Part shown: piece by piece, positions 1 to 6,734 of the stretch
Position numbering within the stretch: position 1 is the stretch's first letter
Layout of the letters: every line of letters starts with the position of its first letter
NCBI RefSeq assembly: GCF_002929305.1
Contig: NZ_PJIO01000002.1
Location: forward strand, 310,001-374,000
Direction of reading: 5' to 3'
Length of the DNA: 64,000 bases
From: Arthrobacter sp. GMC3
GTDB taxonomy: Bacteria; Actinomycetota; Actinomycetes; Actinomycetales; Micrococcaceae
Program-made: the position numbers and the translations under genes
Notes under the pieces: generated by a model
Database searches by the model: none
Seen by the model: the letters and a program-made list of their open reading frames with translations, nothing else
Told to the model about the DNA's origin: nothing

Positions 1-221
1 TGGTCAGCGTAGGCAAGCTCCATGGGAGTCTTTCCCATGCCGCAGTCAGCAAACAGTGCGGCGCGGCCCTTGCGAACAGCCCAATCCACAAGCAGGTGCT
101 GGAAGTCGTAAAGGTGCGCCGGCAAGTCCGTTGGCGTGAATCCTGCATCGTCAAGGTTCTGGGCCTTCGCCGCAAGGAATTGTTCGTAGGATGTTGCCGG
201 AGATTCAAGTGTGAGTGTCAT
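1..221 (-). CDS. Phage DEAD/SNF2-type helicase, N-terminal part only
   Basis: Only the first 73 residues are present; the gene runs off the left edge. The start is the ATG at 221, preceded by an AAGGAGG ribosome site and overlapping the previous gene by four bases (218-221). Around residues 56-67 the sequence ALFADCGMGKTP is a Walker A variant with the adenine-side pattern of superfamily 2 helicases, preceded by a Q-motif-like stretch with YDFQHLLVDWA. Phage SNF2-like helicases unwind or remodel DNA during replication or recombination. The catalytic motifs II-VI lie outside the window, so the subfamily cannot be set. Confidence 0.75.
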   Translation of the reverse strand, partial: MTLTLESPATSYEQFLAAKAQNLDDAGFTPTDLPAHLYDFQHLLVDWAVRKGRAALFADCGMGKTPMELAYAD

Positions 222-547
222 TGCGACCTCCTTCCTTTGCTGCCGCCGATTTCATTCGTGGCGGCGAGTAGTCGGGCCCGGCATTCTTCGGGCGTGTAGT
301 GGTAGTGCTCGATGGCTTGTTGCCGGATACGTTCGGCTTCGTTGATGCGGTCTTGCCAGGTTGAGACGTGTGCGCGGGCTAGTTCGAGGTCGTCTTGTGC
401 GTTGAACCATTGGATTTTTGCGTTGCCGATTTGTCGGACTTCGCGGGCAATGGCCCGGACTCGTTTTGCTTCGGTCCTGATCTCTGCGGCGGACATGCCA
501 ACGGCGGGCCGAGTTGGACGAGTCTGACCGTGCACATACCCGCTCAC
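218..547 (-). CDS. Phage hypothetical protein, 109 aa, helical
   Basis: I do not recognise a family. The 109-residue product is rich in Arg, Ala and Glu, with long predicted helices from about residue 18 to 80 (AEIRTEAKRVRAIAREVRQ and following) and a basic tail. The GTG start overlaps the stop of the gene before it in a GTGA junction, and its own stop overlaps the helicase start, so it is translationally coupled on both sides. That position supports a real early phage gene. A second possible start is the Met at residue 18. Confidence 0.6.
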   Translation of the reverse strand: MSGYVHGQTRPTRPAVGMSAAEIRTEAKRVRAIAREVRQIGNAKIQWFNAQDDLELARAHVSTWQDRINEAERIRQQAIEHYHYTPEECRARLLAATNEIGGSKGRRSQ

Positions 548-738
548 CTCCGCCGCCCACGTGTACGGCGGCGGGTGATGTTGTTGATGGCTTGGCGTGC
601 GGTCGGGTCCAGGAACAGGCGCAGGCTGCGGTCGTCACGGTCCTCAGCGGCTTGCCTCTCGATGTGGTGGAAACACGCCTTGTCCGAACACAAGCCCAAC
701 GCTCCCCGGCATGCGTGGCAGCAAAGATCCGCGGTCAC
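544..738 (-). CDS. Small Cys-rich phage protein, 64 aa
   Basis: This 64-residue product carries CCHAC near its N-terminus and a second CSDKACFHH cluster at about residues 18-26, a spacing that could bind one zinc ion. The C-terminus is strongly basic and ends in an Arg-rich run, which fits nucleic-acid binding. The GTG start overlaps the preceding stop (GTGA) and the stop overlaps the next start, so it sits within an overlapping chain. The zinc function is inferred from Cys/His spacing only. Confidence 0.5.
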   Translation of the reverse strand: MTADLCCHACRGALGLCSDKACFHHIERQAAEDRDDRSLRLFLDPTARQAINNITRRRTRGRRR

Positions 739-1226
739 TGGGCTTCCATCGCGTCGGCGGTGTCGTTGAGTAGCTTGATCACGGCGCTGGTCACGCCGTA
801 GCCGCCGACTGGGTGGTCATTCTTGATGTTGCGGGCGGCGGATCGCATGAAGTGGCCTTGCGTGTGGAAGCCGGGATGCTGGATATGCGGCGCTGGAACT
901 GTAACGGTCGGCCCGACATCAACAGCTTCAACTTGGTGGTCGAGGCAGGTTACGGGCCTCATGCGGAGGTCGTAGGCGACGAGCCAGACGCGGCGGGCGG
1001 TTCCTTGGGTGGGTGTGAAGTAGGATCCCCATTCGTCTTGACGTTCGGTGAGTCCGTCTTGGATGGTTCGGGAGCCAATAATGACTCCCTCCGTGAAGGT
1101 TTTGCGGTTCGGGTAGTTCTCGCGGTATGGCAATGCGGATTCTTTGTAGAAGGTTCGCGGGTATTCCTTGACCTTCTCCACAGTCCCGCTGATCTCGACG
1201 CGCTGGCCTAGCTGGTAGTCGCTCAT
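735..1226 (-). CDS. Phage hypothetical protein, 163 aa
   Basis: The 163-residue soluble product starts MSDYQLGQRVEISGTVEKVK, which resembles the first strands of a small beta-barrel: a short module followed by a charged Lys/Tyr-rich stretch. No known motif is visible after that. The ATG at 1226 has an AGGAGAC ribosome site upstream. Its stop overlaps the next gene's GTG. It opens a four-gene coupled block ending in the helicase, and the block is separated from the genes before it by a strong hairpin at 1250-1279. Function is unknown. Confidence 0.65.
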   Translation of the reverse strand: MSDYQLGQRVEISGTVEKVKEYPRTFYKESALPYRENYPNRKTFTEGVIIGSRTIQDGLTERQDEWGSYFTPTQGTARRVWLVAYDLRMRPVTCLDHQVEAVDVGPTVTVPAPHIQHPGFHTQGHFMRSAARNIKNDHPVGGYGVTSAVIKLLNDTADAMEAQ

Positions 1227-1249
1227 GAAAGTCTCCTAAGAATGGGTGC

Positions 1250-1279
1250 GCCCTGTGCAGCGGTGAGGCTGCACAGGGC
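1250..1279 (-). terminator. Perfect 12-bp hairpin between phage genes
   Basis: GCCCTGTGCAGC and GCTGCACAGGGC form a perfect 12-bp stem around the 6-nt loop GGTGAG. On the leftward transcript it lies between the membrane-protein gene and the 163-aa gene. There is no T-tract after it, so it may be a processing or attenuation hairpin rather than a complete intrinsic terminator. Confidence 0.5.
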
Positions 1280-1297
1280 TGGGGGTGGGGTGGTGGG

Positions 1298-1537
1298 TTA
1301 CTTGGCGAGTTGCCGGGGTATGAACTTCGATCCACTGAACAGCAGTCGGGCCGCGTAAACCGGCAACACCAACTGCCAGAACGTGAGCCCTAGTGCCGGG
1401 AACCATGCAGCGAAGAACCACCACACGATCAGCGTCACGAACGCGATGGACAACGCGCCGGACAGAAGCGTTGAGACCCACTTGTCGCCAGTCCAACGCG
1501 GCTGGATAATCTCGGCTTTGATGTACGTTTCAGGCAT
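1298..1537 (-). CDS. Small phage membrane protein, 79 aa
   Basis: The product has two hydrophobic segments, about residues 23-43 (LLSGALSIAFVTLIVWWFFAA) and 46-65 (ALGLTFWQLVLPVYAARLLF), with a Lys/Arg-containing C-terminus. That fits a short two-span inner-membrane protein. The ATG at 1537 is preferred because AGAAGGA lies about six bases upstream; a longer reading from 1558 would run into the terminator hairpin. It stands alone between two hairpins. A holin-like or superinfection role is possible but nothing in the sequence shows it. Confidence 0.6.
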   Translation of the reverse strand: MPETYIKAEIIQPRWTGDKWVSTLLSGALSIAFVTLIVWWFFAAWFPALGLTFWQLVLPVYAARLLFSGSKFIPRQLAK

Positions 1538-1559
1538 TACGTTCCTTCTTTCGGGCATG

Positions 1560-1583
1560 AAAAAAGCGCCTCGGTGGGCGCTT
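1560..1583 (-). terminator. Intrinsic terminator, leftward
   Basis: On the minus strand AAGCGCC, a 6-nt loop and GGCGCTT are followed by a run of T residues (1560-1565). It directly follows the RNA ligase gene and separates it from the small membrane-protein gene. Confidence 0.75.
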
Positions 1584-1606
1584 AGGTTGGTGGTGCTTGG
1601 TGCAGG

Positions 1607-2260
1607 TTAGGCGGCTTCCCACTTGCCTGCGTCGTTGTGGTCGAGAGTGACCTTGGAGACTGTGCGGGATGCTTGCGAGTAGACGCAGATACCTTCCGGG
1701 TTCATGAATCCAGGTGCAGCCTCGGAGCCTTCGACGCGCAGGTACTCAAGCGCCTTGGCAATTGCAGCCGTGTCATTGGGGCCGCGGTACAGCACTGGAA
1801 CAATGCCGATGTTCAGCGTCGTTTCGAGGTCCTTGAACCGGTCGGTATTGAACAGGCTGAAATGCTTCTCGGCCATGCCGTATTTGCGCTGGATACCGCT
1901 TCCCCACCACTCGCCGTAGTGCAGGCCCTCACCCAGTAGGCGCACCAGCTCGGCGGCGTTGCGTCCCACCCAACTGGCGAACCCGTAGTTGTCGGTGTCC
2001 TTGCCGGGTCGGATCAGACGTGTTCGGGACTGGGCGTAGACGCCGAAGATCGCTCCATCATGCGCAACCTTGGCGAACACGCTGCCTTCAAGGACGGTGA
2101 TGTCTTCCAGCCCCGGCCATGGAAGATCGGCCGGTACGGAGTGGTAGACGTCCTTGATGGGCAAGATTCCGATGGCGGCGTTGGTGCCGTCGATCTTCTC
2201 GGTGATGGTGATGTTCCGCAACAGGCGCGGGGTCTTGGGCCATTCTTTGAACTCGATCAT
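1607..2260 (-). CDS. RNA ligase family protein (phage)
   Basis: This 217-residue protein belongs to the nucleotidyltransferase RNA ligase family (PF09414 type). Motif I is EKIDGTNAAIG, with Lys22 as the expected AMP-accepting lysine. A downstream GEWWGSGIQRKYG stretch is the motif IIIa/IV-like region usual in phage and actinobacterial members. Such enzymes seal nicked RNA through an adenylated lysine. In other phages they repair tRNAs cut by host defence nucleases, but no polynucleotide kinase partner is in the window. The gene is nine bases after ssb and is followed by a terminator, so it seems to close that transcript segment. Confidence 0.85.
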   Translation of the reverse strand: MIEFKEWPKTPRLLRNITITEKIDGTNAAIGILPIKDVYHSVPADLPWPGLEDITVLEGSVFAKVAHDGAIFGVYAQSRTRLIRPGKDTDNYGFASWVGRNAAELVRLLGEGLHYGEWWGSGIQRKYGMAEKHFSLFNTDRFKDLETTLNIGIVPVLYRGPNDTAAIAKALEYLRVEGSEAAPGFMNPEGICVYSQASRTVSKVTLDHNDAGKWEAA

Positions 2261-2269
2261 TGGTTCTCC

Positions 2270-2767
2270 TTAGAAGGGTGCTTGTGAAGTTGGTGTCGCC
2301 CACGGATCGGTAGGCGGCAGGTTGTTGCCGGTCTGCGCGTTTGGGGCGGGTTGCGAGCCTCCCCAGCCACTGTTCTGCGGCTGACCGGCAGGATGTTGCT
2401 GGTTGCCGTAGCTAGCGTTTGGACTGTCACCGAGCGGCCGGTCACGCTTACTGGTCAGCACCTCAATGGCGGACGCCTTCACATCCAGCGAGATGCCCGG
2501 CCCGTTCTTGCCTTCATAGGCGCGCTGGTAGAACTCGCCGTAGACCTTGACGCGCACACCGGAAAGCAGCTTGTCGGACAGGAACTCAGCCATCGAGCCC
2601 CACATCTCGACGCTGAACCAGTTCTCAGCAATCTTCGTAAACCCGCCATTGCCGTCCTTCTTCGACTTCGAATCAGCAATGCGGAATTTCAGGACCGGCG
2701 AACCGCTGGGCGTGTACCGGATCTCGGAATCGGCGCCCAGGTTGCCGAAGAAAATAACGTCCGCCAT
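2270..2767 (-). CDS. ssb: Phage single-stranded DNA-binding protein
   Basis: The N-terminal 110 residues are an OB-fold SSB domain, with FFGNLGADSEIRYTPSGSPVLKFRIA and a NWFSVEMWGSMAEFLSDKL strand-helix pattern as in bacterial SSBs. The C-terminal third is Pro, Gln, Gly and Asn rich and ends in an aromatic -PF, as in SSB tails that recruit partner proteins. The acidic DDD of the usual tail is replaced by DPWATPTSQAPF, so partner binding may differ. The start overlaps the preceding stop in a TAATG junction. It would coat single strands made by the exonuclease encoded upstream. Confidence 0.92.
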   Translation of the reverse strand: MADVIFFGNLGADSEIRYTPSGSPVLKFRIADSKSKKDGNGGFTKIAENWFSVEMWGSMAEFLSDKLLSGVRVKVYGEFYQRAYEGKNGPGISLDVKASAIEVLTSKRDRPLGDSPNASYGNQQHPAGQPQNSGWGGSQPAPNAQTGNNLPPTDPWATPTSQAPF

Positions 2768-3312
2768 TACTCGGCTCCTTCTGTGGGCGTGGTTGCTGCT
2801 GCTTGGATGTAGCCGAGTAGTTGTTGGTCGGCGCCGTTGCGTTGGGCGTCGGCGTAGAGTGCCCGAAGTTCGTCAACGTTTCCAGTGAGCTTGTCCGCCT
2901 CCGCAAGCCAGTTGCGCTGTACAGGTGCGGCGAGTGGCTGAACGGTGAATGCTGACTTCTGACCGCGTCGAACCGTCAGAGGCAGGCTCAGCGGCTTCTC
3001 AATGTGACTCATGGCCGCGATCTCGATGCCACCGACAGCCTTACCGCCGTAACTCACAGACGGATTGCCGAACAAGGTAAGTCCGCGACCAACCCAAACA
3101 TCAGAGTCAGGGCCCCACGCCTTAGCCAGCACACGCCGCATCGACTTGTTCGGCTTGAACGGTCGGCCTGGATACTCGGCCAACTCAACAACCACCGGCT
3201 GCTCTCCCTGCACAACATGCACCGCCGTGATCGTCACGGTGCGCGAGCCAGTCAAGTAGTCATCGAAGTTTTGTTGGTCACTCTTGGGTGCCAACGTCTC
3301 TGAAATGTCCAT
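2767..3312 (-). CDS. Phage hypothetical protein between exonuclease and ssb genes, 181 aa
   Basis: I do not recognise the family. The ATG at 3312 is chosen because it overlaps the preceding stop (TGATG); an upstream in-frame Met would read into the neighbour. The first 120 residues look beta-rich, with VTITAVHVVQGEQPVVVEL and WVGRGLTLFGNPSVSYGG, and the C-terminal part is helical. Its place between a YqaJ exonuclease and SSB is where phages often encode a recombinase or annealing protein, which makes it a candidate, but no RecT, Erf or Rad52 motif is visible. Confidence 0.7.
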   Translation of the reverse strand: MDISETLAPKSDQQNFDDYLTGSRTVTITAVHVVQGEQPVVVELAEYPGRPFKPNKSMRRVLAKAWGPDSDVWVGRGLTLFGNPSVSYGGKAVGGIEIAAMSHIEKPLSLPLTVRRGQKSAFTVQPLAAPVQRNWLAEADKLTGNVDELRALYADAQRNGADQQLLGYIQAAATTPTEGAE

Positions 3313-3449
3313 CAGATGTTCTCCCATGCAATTCCCTCGGCGGCAAGAGCGCGGGATAGCCGCTCGTAAAAGTCCGAGGGGTACGGTTCGCCTTCTTCAT
3401 GGTCCTTGGGCCATACGTAGATGCTCGGCGTCTCTCCAAATTCGTTCAT
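3312..3449 (-). CDS. Small acidic phage protein, 45 aa
   Basis: This short gene codes for MNEFGETPSIYVWPKDHEEG and a further 25 residues ending AEGIAWENI. Its start overlaps the stop of the exonuclease gene (TGATG) and its stop overlaps the start of the 181-aa gene in the same way, so it fills the gap exactly and is coupled on both sides. It is acidic and aromatic. Function is unknown; the perfect double overlap is the main evidence that it is real. Confidence 0.6.
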   Translation of the reverse strand: MNEFGETPSIYVWPKDHEEGEPYPSDFYERLSRALAAEGIAWENI

Positions 3450-4288
3450 CAGAAAATCTCCTGTTCTTCCCAGTGATCAATGCGTTCCGTGGGCGGGTTG
3501 CCCTCGGTCGCCGCAAGGTATTTGTCGAGCATGTCCGCAGCGTTGACTTCCAGTGCAGCGGCGGCTTGGTGGATGACGTCGAACCATGCGTTCGACGGGT
3601 AGACGCGCTTCACATACAGAGGCATGCCGCCCGAATAAGACACATAGTCCAGCCACTCACGCCCAGAGACGAGAAGCCCTGTCTGGATCTGCGCAAGATT
3701 CTCGGCCGGAACGTCGTCATCAATGAACGTGCCCAACTGGATCCGCTGCTTCCTGGACTTGATCTCAATCAGACCGTTGTCACCCACCAGCCCATCCGGT
3801 GAATAGCCGATCTTGTAGGCGCCAAAGTCACGCACCATAAAGCCAAGTTCAACTGCCGGCGCATGACGCTTGCTGTACTCATCCCTGGCATACGGCTCAT
3901 CGAGGGTGCCGCGCTCCATGTCCCGTGAAGTCGCCATCGGTTCGACATGGCCAGTAATCCGCTCGGCAGCCAGTGTCGCGGTTAGTCCTTGCGAGGTCTT
4001 ATTGTCAGCAACCTTGAGCGCTGCAGTCAGTAGAAGATGAACGACGGACGCCGTAACAATCCCGGCACGTGCATCCAACCATTCCGGACTGCCCTGCTCA
4101 AGATCTTCGAAGAGAAGCAGCTCAGACTTCCGGGCGGGCGGCACGTACTTAGGCATGTCTGCATAACTTGGCGAGTCGAACGGGTCAGGGGCGGTGGGTG
4201 CGGGCCGGGCGACCTTGGGCTTGGATACAACGACGGGCGGCGTCTCCACTTTCGGAGTCACCGCCCGCGCACCTGTCTTGATCATCAT
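3449..4288 (-). CDS. YqaJ-type phage exonuclease (lambda Exo-like)
   Basis: The 279-residue protein has the PD-(D/E)XK nuclease layout of the YqaJ viral recombinase family. A Pro/Ala-rich N-terminal 55 residues are followed by GSPEWLDARAGIVTAS, then ERGTLDEPYAR, then the catalytic block SPDGLVGDNGLIEIKSRK, where Asp, Glu and Lys are the expected metal and catalytic residues. These enzymes degrade one strand of duplex ends to make a single-stranded substrate for annealing. The start overlaps the stop of the ATPase gene (ATGA), and a second Met follows directly. Confidence 0.9.
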   Translation of the reverse strand: MMIKTGARAVTPKVETPPVVVSKPKVARPAPTAPDPFDSPSYADMPKYVPPARKSELLLFEDLEQGSPEWLDARAGIVTASVVHLLLTAALKVADNKTSQGLTATLAAERITGHVEPMATSRDMERGTLDEPYARDEYSKRHAPAVELGFMVRDFGAYKIGYSPDGLVGDNGLIEIKSRKQRIQLGTFIDDDVPAENLAQIQTGLLVSGREWLDYVSYSGGMPLYVKRVYPSNAWFDVIHQAAAALEVNAADMLDKYLAATEGNPPTERIDHWEEQEIF

Positions 4289-5502
4289 TTGTTCAGCTCC
4301 CCATCTGTGAAGAAGTATTCGTGGGTGTCGGCGGTCGGGGCCACGATCTCGATGAACACTTGGAAGTTGGTCGCCTCGGCCATGGCGTCCAACAGCGCCA
4401 GGTTGTCCATGTCGAGCACGTTGCCGTCGCGGATGACAATCACGCGGAGCTCAGGGTTGGTGGCCATGATCATGGCGGCGGAAACGATCAGCTGCTTGGC
4501 GCCGGATGCTCGGCTGAATGGGACGCCTTGGTACAGCACGCCTTCATCGTCAAAGTCCAGCCCCTCAATCGGCATGACAGCTGCGGCGAGGCCGTCCTTC
4601 TTGCGCTTGTCGATGGCCTCAATGTCGGCCGTCAGCGCGGCGTACTCGTCGCGCAGACTGTCCTTACGCTTGGCCTGCTGGATCGCCGCGTTGTTGGCAC
4701 GGATGGTCGCGTTGGTTTCCTCGACGCCAGCCAACTGAGCTTCGAGTGGCGCCGGATCTGCTGGGCGCTCGGTGGCGTCCAGTGCTGCGGAACTTTCTTT
4801 CATCTCGGCTTCCCAGGTTGCCAGATCGGCGGTCAGCGCGGCGATCTTGGTCTTTATGTCACTCACGTTCCCGGCAGCGTTCCGGGCCGCAGCCTCGGCC
4901 GCCAACACTGCACGCTTGGCGTCCTCAGCGGCCCGTATCGCGGCGATGAGATCGCCCGCGCTAGTTTCCTCAAGCGGCAGGCTCGGATCCACGGCGACGT
5001 CACCGATTGCCTTGCCCTGCTGGCCAACCAGCAACCGCGCTACTTCGATCTTCTTACGCTGAGCATCCAACTCGGCTGGAACGAACGGCAGATCCACGAT
5101 GGACAGTAGCGCGGCCAGCTGTTCCTTGGCGCCCAGGCTGATGAACTTGCGCCCGTCAATGCCCAAGCTGCTGAGTCGGCTGTCAATGTCTGACTGGCCG
5201 AACTTCACGCCGGCCGCGTCCTTGCCCTTGAGTGTTGACCCGGACGGCGTGTAACCGCGCAACAGTGTCGAACCATCCGACAGCTCGATCTCAATGGCGC
5301 CCTTGCCGTGCCCGTCCCTGATAGGCCGCTTGATGTCGCGACTGTTGTGGCCGCAAATTGCCGCCTGCAAGCCGTCCAGCGTCGAGGTCTTGCCGGACTC
5401 ATTCTTGCCCGCCAGGACAATCAAGTTTCCGGATGGGACAATCTCGGCAAAGCTAACCTTCTGGAAGTTGGTCAGGGTCGCCTTGGTAATTTTCGTGCTC
5501 AT
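4285..5502 (-). CDS. AAA ATPase of the RecF/SbcC type (phage recombination)
   Basis: The 405-residue product begins MSTKITKATLTNFQKVSF, the usual first strand of SbcC/RecF-like ATPases. Walker A follows as LVLAGKNESGKTSTLDGLQ-type sequence (GKNESGKT near residue 35). A long Ala/Glu/Lys-rich central coiled coil covers about residues 160-300. Near the C-terminus are SGAKQLIVSAAMIMA, a signature-like segment, and LRVIVIRDGNVLDMDNL, a Walker-B-like strand. The ATG at 5502 has GGAGAA upstream, and an upstream extension would overlap another gene. With the YqaJ nuclease next to it, it probably acts in DNA-end processing. Confidence 0.85.
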   Translation of the reverse strand: MSTKITKATLTNFQKVSFAEIVPSGNLIVLAGKNESGKTSTLDGLQAAICGHNSRDIKRPIRDGHGKGAIEIELSDGSTLLRGYTPSGSTLKGKDAAGVKFGQSDIDSRLSSLGIDGRKFISLGAKEQLAALLSIVDLPFVPAELDAQRKKIEVARLLVGQQGKAIGDVAVDPSLPLEETSAGDLIAAIRAAEDAKRAVLAAEAAARNAAGNVSDIKTKIAALTADLATWEAEMKESSAALDATERPADPAPLEAQLAGVEETNATIRANNAAIQQAKRKDSLRDEYAALTADIEAIDKRKKDGLAAAVMPIEGLDFDDEGVLYQGVPFSRASGAKQLIVSAAMIMATNPELRVIVIRDGNVLDMDNLALLDAMAEATNFQVFIEIVAPTADTHEYFFTDGELNK

Positions 5503-5503
5503 G

Positions 5504-5671
5504 TCAGTTCTCCATTGCTTGTTCGTTGGCTGAGTCGCGGATTGCGTCCCAGTCCCTGTCGTCGATGTGGTGGCGGCACTTGTCGGTGCCTTCGATCGGT
5601 TCGTTCTCGCAGTACTCGGGCGGCTCCTCAAGCGAGCCGCGAAAGGTGACCGTGTCGCAAAAGTCATCCAT
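5504..5671 (-). CDS. Small acidic Cys/His phage protein, 55 aa
   Basis: The reading frame starts MDDFCDTVTFRG, has an AGGGG ribosome site and ends one base before the ATPase start. It contains Cys5, a central YCENEP, and KCRHHIDDRD, which together could bind one metal ion. The start overlaps the stop of the 24-residue gene before it (TGATG). It is strongly acidic. Function is unknown, and metal binding is inferred only from the Cys/His pattern. Confidence 0.55.
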   Translation of the reverse strand: MDDFCDTVTFRGSLEEPPEYCENEPIEGTDKCRHHIDDRDWDAIRDSANEQAMEN

Positions 5672-5745
5672 CACTTACCCCTCAGTCGGTCGATCCAGTC
5701 ACGGGCGCAGCCTGTGCATGCCCGGTCGCGGTGGTTGCAGGTCAT
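5671..5745 (-). CDS. Very small Cys/His phage peptide, 24 aa
   Basis: The frame encodes MTCNHRDRACTGCARDWIDR plus four residues. Two Cys pairs (C3 with H5, C10-x2-C13) resemble a minimal zinc knuckle. It overlaps the gene before it by four bases (ATGA at 5742-5745) and the gene after it by one (TGATG at 5671). It exactly fills the space between two genes, which is the best evidence for translation. Very short, so confidence is limited. Confidence 0.45.
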   Translation of the reverse strand: MTCNHRDRACTGCARDWIDRLRGK

Positions 5746-5906
5746 GCGATGCCCAGCGCCCGCTTGATCGTGTCCGCGCCCTCTTGCCGGTCAACGAGTT
5801 GGGCGGCGAGGGCAGAGTCAGTAGCGAGGGCCACACGTTCACGCCGGTACCGATCCTGGGCTTTCGGATCAGTGTGCGGGGTCGGCAGTTCAACCAGGTC
5901 AGACAT
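5742..5906 (-). CDS. Phage hypothetical protein, 54 aa
   Basis: The start is taken at 5906 (MSDLVELPTP), just inside the end of the preceding gene, with AAAGAGGAA upstream. The product is helical and charged, with DRYRRERVALATDSALAAQL and a C-terminal amphipathic helix (DTIKRALGIA). No motif is recognised. A longer reading upstream would duplicate the coding region of the neighbour and is rejected. Confidence 0.55.
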   Translation of the reverse strand: MSDLVELPTPHTDPKAQDRYRRERVALATDSALAAQLVDRQEGADTIKRALGIA

Positions 5907-6159
5907 TGGATTCCTCTTTCTTTGCAGGCACCCAGAGTTCGGGGTGGTAGACGTAATCGAGGAAGCCGGCGCGGATCTGGACTTCATTGCGGCGCACCGA
6001 CTCGTCAGACACGCGCTTGTAACTGCCAATGAGTGAGCGGAAGTCCGCTGGGATCTTCGGCAGCACCTCAAGGCGGGCGATGCTCTCCACAAGACGCCCG
6101 CGCACCTCAGTGAGGCCGCGACGGGATGCAGTCAGTTCGTACAGTGGTTCGTCAGACAT
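5899..6159 (-). CDS. Phage hypothetical protein, 86 aa
   Basis: The 86-residue protein (MSDEPLYELTASRRGLTEVR) is amphipathic and helical over its first 60 residues and ends KKEESNV. The preceding 100-aa gene also ends EESNV, and both genes have the same GAGGAATCC sequence before the following start. This suggests a small local duplication of a gene end and ribosome site. It overlaps its neighbours by eight bases on each side. Function is unknown. Confidence 0.65.
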   Translation of the reverse strand: MSDEPLYELTASRRGLTEVRGRLVESIARLEVLPKIPADFRSLIGSYKRVSDESVRRNEVQIRAGFLDYVYHPELWVPAKKEESNV

Positions 6160-6454
6160 TGGATTCCTCGTCGTAGTGGGGAAGGGTGGCGAAACGGTGG
6201 ATGATGTTTAGCGGCTCCTCGACCATTGCCCATCGCTCATCCGTGAAGTCATCGCCGGATGAGAGTTCGTTGAACTTGGTTTTCTCGTAAGCCGCCCGCG
6301 CCTTGTAGTACTCGGCGGCGAGTTCAGCGTCGGTGAGGCGCTTGGCCTTCCGGAGCATGTTCTCCCTAAGCTTCCGCTCGCGGTACGGCATGATCTCGTG
6401 ACCGGAGCGCGGGTATTGCAGCTTCGGATAGATAGTCAGCGCAAGTGCTTTCAC
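6152..6454 (-). CDS. Phage hypothetical protein, 100 aa
   Basis: The GTG at 6454 is chosen because AGGAGGGG lies just upstream and the start overlaps the stop of the tiny membrane-peptide gene in a GTGA junction. The product has a basic helix (RERKLRENMLRKAKRLTDAE) followed by an acidic C-terminal half ending YDEESNV. The N-terminal 20 residues are aromatic and hydrophobic in part. No family is recognised. Confidence 0.6.
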   Translation of the reverse strand: MKALALTIYPKLQYPRSGHEIMPYRERKLRENMLRKAKRLTDAELAAEYYKARAAYEKTKFNELSSGDDFTDERWAMVEEPLNIIHRFATLPHYDEESNV

Positions 6455-6549
6455 AGCCCCTCCTTGCTGTCTCGTTCTTTGCGGGCGTAGTACGGAATCC
6501 ATGGGCCCACGAGAGACGCAGCCACGAGAAGGTAGAAGATCGCGTTCAC
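6451..6549 (-). CDS. Phage membrane micropeptide, 32 aa
   Basis: A GTG-started frame encodes about 20 mostly hydrophobic residues (NAIFYLLVAASLVGPWIPYY) followed by a Lys/Arg/Glu tail. This is a single-span membrane peptide layout with positive residues inside. It overlaps the stop of the 62-aa gene and the start of the 100-aa gene by four bases each, both as GTGA. It also carries the strong AGGAGGGG site of the next gene. Membrane insertion is inferred from hydrophobicity. Confidence 0.5.
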   Translation of the reverse strand: MNAIFYLLVAASLVGPWIPYYARKERDSKEGL

Positions 6550-6734
6550 TGGGTCGCCTCCGGGTAGGTTTCGAGGATGCTGGCAATAGCGCGGTCACAA
6601 GCGGCCACGATCTCCGCAGCAGGACGGCCAAGCTCCAAAGCGCGGGCCCGGACACGTTTCTCGGCAGTCAAGATTTGCCGCACCTGGAGCAAAGACTCGG
6701 GCGAGAGGGGCGGCGGCTTAGGCTTCGGGGTCAT
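6546..6734 (-). CDS. Phage hypothetical protein, 62 aa
   Basis: The product starts MTPKPKPPPLSPESLLQVRQ: a Pro-rich arm, then an amphipathic helix with Arg and Glu repeats up to about residue 50. The ATG at 6734 overlaps the stop of the gene before it (ATGA) and has AGGAG seven bases upstream. No motif is recognised. Confidence 0.55.
   Translation of the reverse strand: MTPKPKPPPLSPESLLQVRQILTAEKRVRARALELGRPAAEIVAACDRAIASILETYPEATQ

Noticed and set aside
5503..5667. N-terminal extension of the SbcC-like ATPase
   Set aside because: The extension is a low-complexity Ser/Thr/Arg stretch, while another frame there encodes a 55-aa protein with its own ribosome site. The ATG at 5502 has GGAGAA and starts the conserved first strand.
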